From VRUE01 sp035605695 (GTDB lineage Bacteria > Actinomycetota > Thermoleophilia > Solirubrobacterales > 70-9): DNA of 64,000 nucleotides. This document shows, in pieces, positions 60,719-64,000 of this stretch (its first letter is position 1; each line of letters starts with the position of its first letter). Under the pieces are notes generated by a model, which saw only the letters and a list, made by a program, of their open reading frames with translations, ran no database searches and was not told the origin of the DNA. A program made the position numbers and the translations under genes. Location of the stretch: positions 1 through 64,000 of the forward strand of contig DATNGZ010000026.1 in the NCBI GenBank assembly GCA_035605695.1, in the 5' to 3' direction.

Positions 60719-62259
60719 GAAATAGATTTGCTGGGGCTGGGGTCGATGCTGACCATGAGCACTACAAGTGGTGGGCTCTCTCCTGCACCAGCCTTGGGAT
60801 GTTGCTGGTCGCTACCAACTCGGGGACGCTGATCATCGCCCTGCCCGACCTCGAGCGGGCGCTTGGGACCAGCCTGCTGGAGCTGGTCTGGGTGATCCTC
60901 GCCTACATGATCTCCTCGACCGTGCTGGTCCTCACCGCCGGGCGACTCTCAGACCTGTTCGGCCGCAAGAACGCCTTTGTCGCCGCCTTCCTCGTCTTCG
61001 GCGCGGCCTCGCTCGGCGCCGGTTTCGCCGCCGACGGCACCCAGTTGATCCTCTGGCGAATCCTCCAGGGTGTCGGCGGTGCCTTCATCTTCGCCAACGG
61101 CCCCGCCCTGGTCACCGACGCCTTTCCGCGCGAGCAGCTGGGGCTGGCGATGGGCACCAACACGATGGTTGCCGCGATCGGCCTCGTGCTCGGACCGGTG
61201 CTCGGCGGCGCCCTGGTCGCGATCTCCTGGCACTGGGTCTTCTGGTTCAACGTGCCGCTGGCGCTCGCAGGCGCCCTCTGGGCGGCGCTGATCCTGCGCG
61301 AGCTCTCGCGGCGCGACACCGTCCGCGGCCTCGACATCGGCGGCACCCTCACCTTCGTCGTCGGCCTGACCGGGCTCGTCTACGGGATCTCGCGCGGCGG
61401 CATCTCCGGCTGGGACGACACGCTCGTGATCGCCAGCCTGGCCGCCGCCGCGGTGCTGCTGCCGCTGTTCGTACTGATCGAGCACCGCGGCAAGGCGCCG
61501 ATGCTCGACCTCGAGATCTTCCGCAACCGGCTCTTCGCCGCCGCCACCGGCGCGGCTTTCATCAACGGGTTCTCGCGCTTCGCCCTGATGTTCATCTTCG
61601 TCTTCTACTACCAGGGGGCGCAGGGGGACGATCCGATCACGGCCGGAATCAAGCTGGCGCCGATGGCGATCGGGATGCTGGTCTCTTCCCCCCTGGCCGG
61701 GATCTGGGCTGACCGCCACGGCTCACGCACCCTCGCTGCTCTGGGGATGCTGGTCACCGCCGTCGGCCTCGCCCTGATGACGACGCTGCAGGCCGAGTCG
61801 CCCTACTGGCAGGGGATGCTTTGGCTCTGCTTGGTCGGGATCGGCTCGGGGATGTTCAACTCGCCCAACACGGCGGCGATGATGGGCGCGGTGCCGATCG
61901 AGCGGCGGGGGATCGCCGCCGGGGCCCGCACGATGCTGCAGAACACCGGCGCCGTGATCTCGATCGCCTTCGTGCTGGCGATCGTCACCGCTGCGGTGCC
62001 GAAACCGGTGCTCTTCGCGATCTTCTCGGGCCTCGCCTCAGGCCTTTCCAGCGCCCAGCTCGATCCCTTCATCGACAACATGCACACGGCTCTCTGGGTG
62101 TTGGCGGCAACCTCGGTCCTTGGCGCCGGCGTCTCGCTGCTGCGACCGCGCGACGAGAGCGCCCCCACCGAGGTGCAACGCGTTGCGGCCGCCACGGAAC
62201 CACAAAACGTTGCACCGACCCTGGAGGCGATCCGCGAGGAGATCGAGGCGACGCCGTGA
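60709..62259 (+). CDS. MFS exporter (DHA2-like, 14 helices)
   Basis: The protein has the DHA2 pattern: ALSCTSLGMLLVATNSGTLI, LLELVWVILAYMISSTVLVL, GRLSDLFGRKNAFVAAFLVF (motif A), RILQGVGGAFIFANGPALVT and LVLGPVLGGALVAISWHWVF. It has about 14 helices and probably exports a drug or metabolite using the proton gradient. No Shine-Dalgarno precedes the GTG at 60709; the true start is somewhere between it and the first helix. The stop overlaps the merR start (GTGA), so exporter and regulator are co-translated. Confidence 0.9.
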   Translation: MNVRNRFAGAGVDADHEHYKWWALSCTSLGMLLVATNSGTLIIALPDLERALGTSLLELVWVILAYMISSTVLVLTAGRLSDLFGRKNAFVAAFLVFGAASLGAGFAADGTQLILWRILQGVGGAFIFANGPALVTDAFPREQLGLAMGTNTMVAAIGLVLGPVLGGALVAISWHWVFWFNVPLALAGALWAALILRELSRRDTVRGLDIGGTLTFVVGLTGLVYGISRGGISGWDDTLVIASLAAAAVLLPLFVLIEHRGKAPMLDLEIFRNRLFAAATGAAFINGFSRFALMFIFVFYYQGAQGDDPITAGIKLAPMAIGMLVSSPLAGIWADRHGSRTLAALGMLVTAVGLALMTTLQAESPYWQGMLWLCLVGIGSGMFNSPNTAAMMGAVPIERRGIAAGARTMLQNTGAVISIAFVLAIVTAAVPKPVLFAIFSGLASGLSSAQLDPFIDNMHTALWVLAATSVLGAGVSLLRPRDESAPTEVQRVAAATEPQNVAPTLEAIREEIEATP

Positions 62260-62717
62260 GCTCCCCCACGTCAAGGAACGAGCTGAGGATCGGCGAGGTC
62301 GCCGAGCTGGCCGGGACGACGCCGCGGACGATCCGCTACTACGAGGAGATTGGCCTCCTCCCCGCCTCCAGCGCCCGCGAGCCCGGCGCCCACCGCACCT
62401 ACGCCGAGGCGGACGTCGAGCGCCTCACCGACCTGCTGCGGCTGAAGGACCTGCTCGGCCTCTCACTGGAGGGACTGAAGGAGCTGGTCGAAGCTGAGGA
62501 CGCCCGCGCCGCCCTGCGCCGCGAGTGGGACCGCGGCGTCCCCAACCCGGTGCGCCGCCGCCAGATCCTCGACGAGGCACTCGGCCACATCGGCCACCAA
62601 CTCGACCTGGTGCGCCGCCGCCGCGACGAGATCTCCTCCCTGGAAGCGGAGCTGCTCTCCAAGCGCAAGCGCGTGCGTACCCGCCTGCGCGAGCTCGAGC
62701 GCGAGCCCGCGACCTGA
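62256..62717 (+). CDS. MerR-family transcriptional regulator
   Basis: The 153-residue protein has the MerR winged helix: LRIGEVAELAGTTPRTIRYY with EEIGLLPAS, then HRTYAEADVERLTDLLRLKD and LLGLSLEGLKELVEAEDARA. A long C-terminal coiled-coil dimerisation helix follows (LVRRRRDEISSLEAELLSKR). There is no cysteine, so it is a small-molecule sensor type rather than a metal sensor. It is coupled to the exporter by a GTGA overlap and probably controls it. Confidence 0.92.
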   Translation: MSSPTSRNELRIGEVAELAGTTPRTIRYYEEIGLLPASSAREPGAHRTYAEADVERLTDLLRLKDLLGLSLEGLKELVEAEDARAALRREWDRGVPNPVRRRQILDEALGHIGHQLDLVRRRRDEISSLEAELLSKRKRVRTRLRELEREPAT

Positions 62718-62760
62718 GCCGAGCATCGCTCCGGCCGATGATGTGAAATAACTGCACACT

Positions 62761-63792
62761 GTGGGAAAGCTGGCCATATGCACGCTGCTCGCTCTCACCG
62801 CGCTTGCCATCCCCTCCCCCGCTTCCGCCGCGATCATCCCGGTCCCCTACACGGCCCTGGGCGACTCCTACTCCGCCGGTGAGGGGAATGACCCCTTCGA
62901 CGGCAACTGCCACCGCGCCCTTCGCGAAGACTCCGCCTACCCTCGAATGCTGCCGGGCTTGACCGGCTACGTGGGAACGCCGAACTTCCACGCCTGCACC
63001 GGCGCTGTCATGGCCGACGTCTTGCAGCGCTCCCAACCGCACCGCAAGAGCCAGCTACCCCAGATCGAATACGTGCGACAGGGGGACCGACTCGTCACCC
63101 TGACCATCGGTGGCAATGACCTGCACTTCTCCCAGGTAATCGGCGAGTGCTACACGCACCGCTACTGCGGTGATCGGCCGCTGGCACACCAGATCGACGA
63201 CGAGCTGCCAAAGATGAAGGCGCAGCTGGTCGATCTCTACGAGGAAATTCTCGGCCGGATGAGTCCCAACGGGTATCTGGTGGTCGCCGGCTATCCGCGC
63301 CTCTTCTCGCTCGAAAAGGACAACGTCGGTTGCAATCCGTTCATCTCCGTCGCCGAGTCGGACTGGATCGATGAACTGGTCGATCGCGGCAACGCGAAGA
63401 TCGCCGCGGCAGTGAAAACGGCCCGGCAAAGCGGCGGGCACGTCTTTTACGTCAACGTCGCCGACGACTTCGACGGCCACGAGATCTGCAGCGACGAACC
63501 CTGGCTCTACGGCCTCACGCCCTCCTTCCACGAGGGGCTCAACTTCATCAAGGGCAGCTACCACCCAAAGCCGCAGGGACAGCACGCCTATGCGGAGGCG
63601 ATCGCCGCCTTCCTGCGCCTGCCCGGCGTCCCAGACGCGATTACTGCGAGCCGGTCTCCTCGAAGTGCTTACTCAGCATCGTCACCTGCCCCTGGTAGTT
63701 GGAGCCCAGGTCCCGGCCGTAGAGGCGCTCGGCGGGGGCGCTGGTGCGCTCCAGCGCCAGCTTGCAGACCGGCTGGCGGTGCTCGACCATGA
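62761..63792 (+). CDS. Secreted SGNH/GDSL hydrolase
   Basis: A signal peptide (AICTLLALTALAIPSPASAA) precedes the SGNH core: block I ALGDSYSAGEGND (catalytic S36), block III VTLTIGGNDLHFS and block V GSYHPKPQGQHAYAEA with the catalytic histidine. Paired cysteines (FDGNCHRA, FHACTGA, GECYTHRYCG) suggest disulfides. It is an esterase or lipase. Beyond LRLPGVPDAI about 50 residues are Arg/Pro/Ser/Ala-rich (SRSPRSAYSASSPAPGSWSP) and lie over the convergent dcd gene, so the true C terminus probably ends earlier and a stop codon may have been lost. Confidence 0.85.
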   Translation: MGKLAICTLLALTALAIPSPASAAIIPVPYTALGDSYSAGEGNDPFDGNCHRALREDSAYPRMLPGLTGYVGTPNFHACTGAVMADVLQRSQPHRKSQLPQIEYVRQGDRLVTLTIGGNDLHFSQVIGECYTHRYCGDRPLAHQIDDELPKMKAQLVDLYEEILGRMSPNGYLVVAGYPRLFSLEKDNVGCNPFISVAESDWIDELVDRGNAKIAAAVKTARQSGGHVFYVNVADDFDGHEICSDEPWLYGLTPSFHEGLNFIKGSYHPKPQGQHAYAEAIAAFLRLPGVPDAITASRSPRSAYSASSPAPGSWSPGPGRRGARRGRWCAPAPACRPAGGARP

Positions 63793-64000
63793 AGGAGACG
63801 TCGCGGGCGCGGACCTCGAGCGCGGCGCGACTGCCGTGGCGGTCGCCGGCCGGGTCGTAGCCGAAGCCGGGGTCGAAGAAGCCGGCGTAGTGGGTGCGCA
63901 GCTCACCCGCGGTCGGGTCGTAGGCCATCATCTCGGCGGCGATCTGCGGCGGGATGCAGACGCCCTCGGCTGAGAGCAGCAGGTAGAAGATCTCCGGCTC
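63641..64000 (-). CDS. dcd: dCTP deaminase, C-terminal part (cut by window edge)
   Basis: The frame enters from the window edge with EPEIFYLLLSAEGVCIPPQI and continues AAEMMAYDPTAGELRTHYAG, FFDPGFGYDPAGDRHGSRAA and ending HFEETGSQ. The AGFFDPGFG motif and the following RAALEVRARDV are characteristic of 2'-deoxycytidine 5'-triphosphate deaminase. The N terminus is outside the window. It makes dUTP for thymidylate synthesis. It overlaps the convergent SGNH hydrolase gene by about 150 bp, which is unusual. Confidence 0.85.
   Translation of the reverse strand, partial: EPEIFYLLLSAEGVCIPPQIAAEMMAYDPTAGELRTHYAGFFDPGFGYDPAGDRHGSRAALEVRARDVSFMVEHRQPVCKLALERTSAPAERLYGRDLGSNYQGQVTMLSKHFEETGSQ

Noticed and set aside
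1..64000. CRISPR array
   Set aside because: No regularly spaced short repeats with variable spacers were found; the 19-bp iterons at 25762 have no spacers and the 270-bp repeats are coding.

Overview
The window is GC-rich bacterial chromosome. Its gene families point to an actinobacterium, most likely class Thermoleophilia (Solirubrobacterales-like): an actinobacterial type IV secretion set with a two-gene VirB4 and an SCO6880-like protein, a DUF6325-like gene beside a SHOCT gene, an Rv2578c-type radical SAM protein, and large secreted Ig-like proteins. The order-level placement is an inference; no rRNA gene is present.

Layout. (1) 1-2232: a signal recognition particle RNA on the minus strand, a frameshifted secreted-protein remnant and a cation/proton antiporter. 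(2) 2233-2304: tRNA-Val(CAC). (3) 2279-36187: an integrated, probably conjugative element of about 33.9 kb, bounded by a 28-bp direct repeat that duplicates the tRNA 3' end. From left to right it carries a three-gene ABC-type defence cassette (DUF4297-like nuclease, middle component, SMC-like ATPase), a cell-wall hydrolase, a plus-strand type IV secretion operon (two-helix pilin-like protein, VirB8-like, VirB6/TrbL-like, split VirB4, VirD4-like coupling protein), a cupin gene, a MobF relaxase, a structured oriT candidate, a minus-strand block of small genes with ssb and a ParB-like gene, three winged-helix regulators, a methyltransferase, a secreted glycosidase-lectin fusion, a large secreted Ig-like protein, two small genes, and a tyrosine integrase next to the right repeat.

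(4) 36259-42379: a type I restriction-modification operon (hsdM-hsdS-hsdR) just outside the right attachment site. It abuts an MFS exporter gene that lost its 3' end and carries frameshifts; the exporter's MarR regulator and operator remain intact. (5) 43421-64000: chromosomal genes including a GGDEF cyclase and an HD-GYP phosphodiesterase, an arfB-like release factor with an apparent ATC start, a peptide ABC transporter operon, an ATP-dependent DNA ligase, a radical SAM protein, an MFS-MerR pair, an SGNH hydrolase and the end of dcd. Four long imperfect palindromes lie at gene ends or in spacers here.

The most notable signal is a recurring architecture inside the element. Four minus-strand genes near the relaxase (a 75-aa protein, a 133-aa protein, ssb and parB-like) each have a leader with an outer inverted repeat enclosing a 7-bp hairpin with a 3-5 nt loop. 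Gene content and placement recall the leading region of F-like plasmids, so single-stranded-DNA promoters or RNA attenuators are plausible. This is a hypothesis drawn from reading the sequence.
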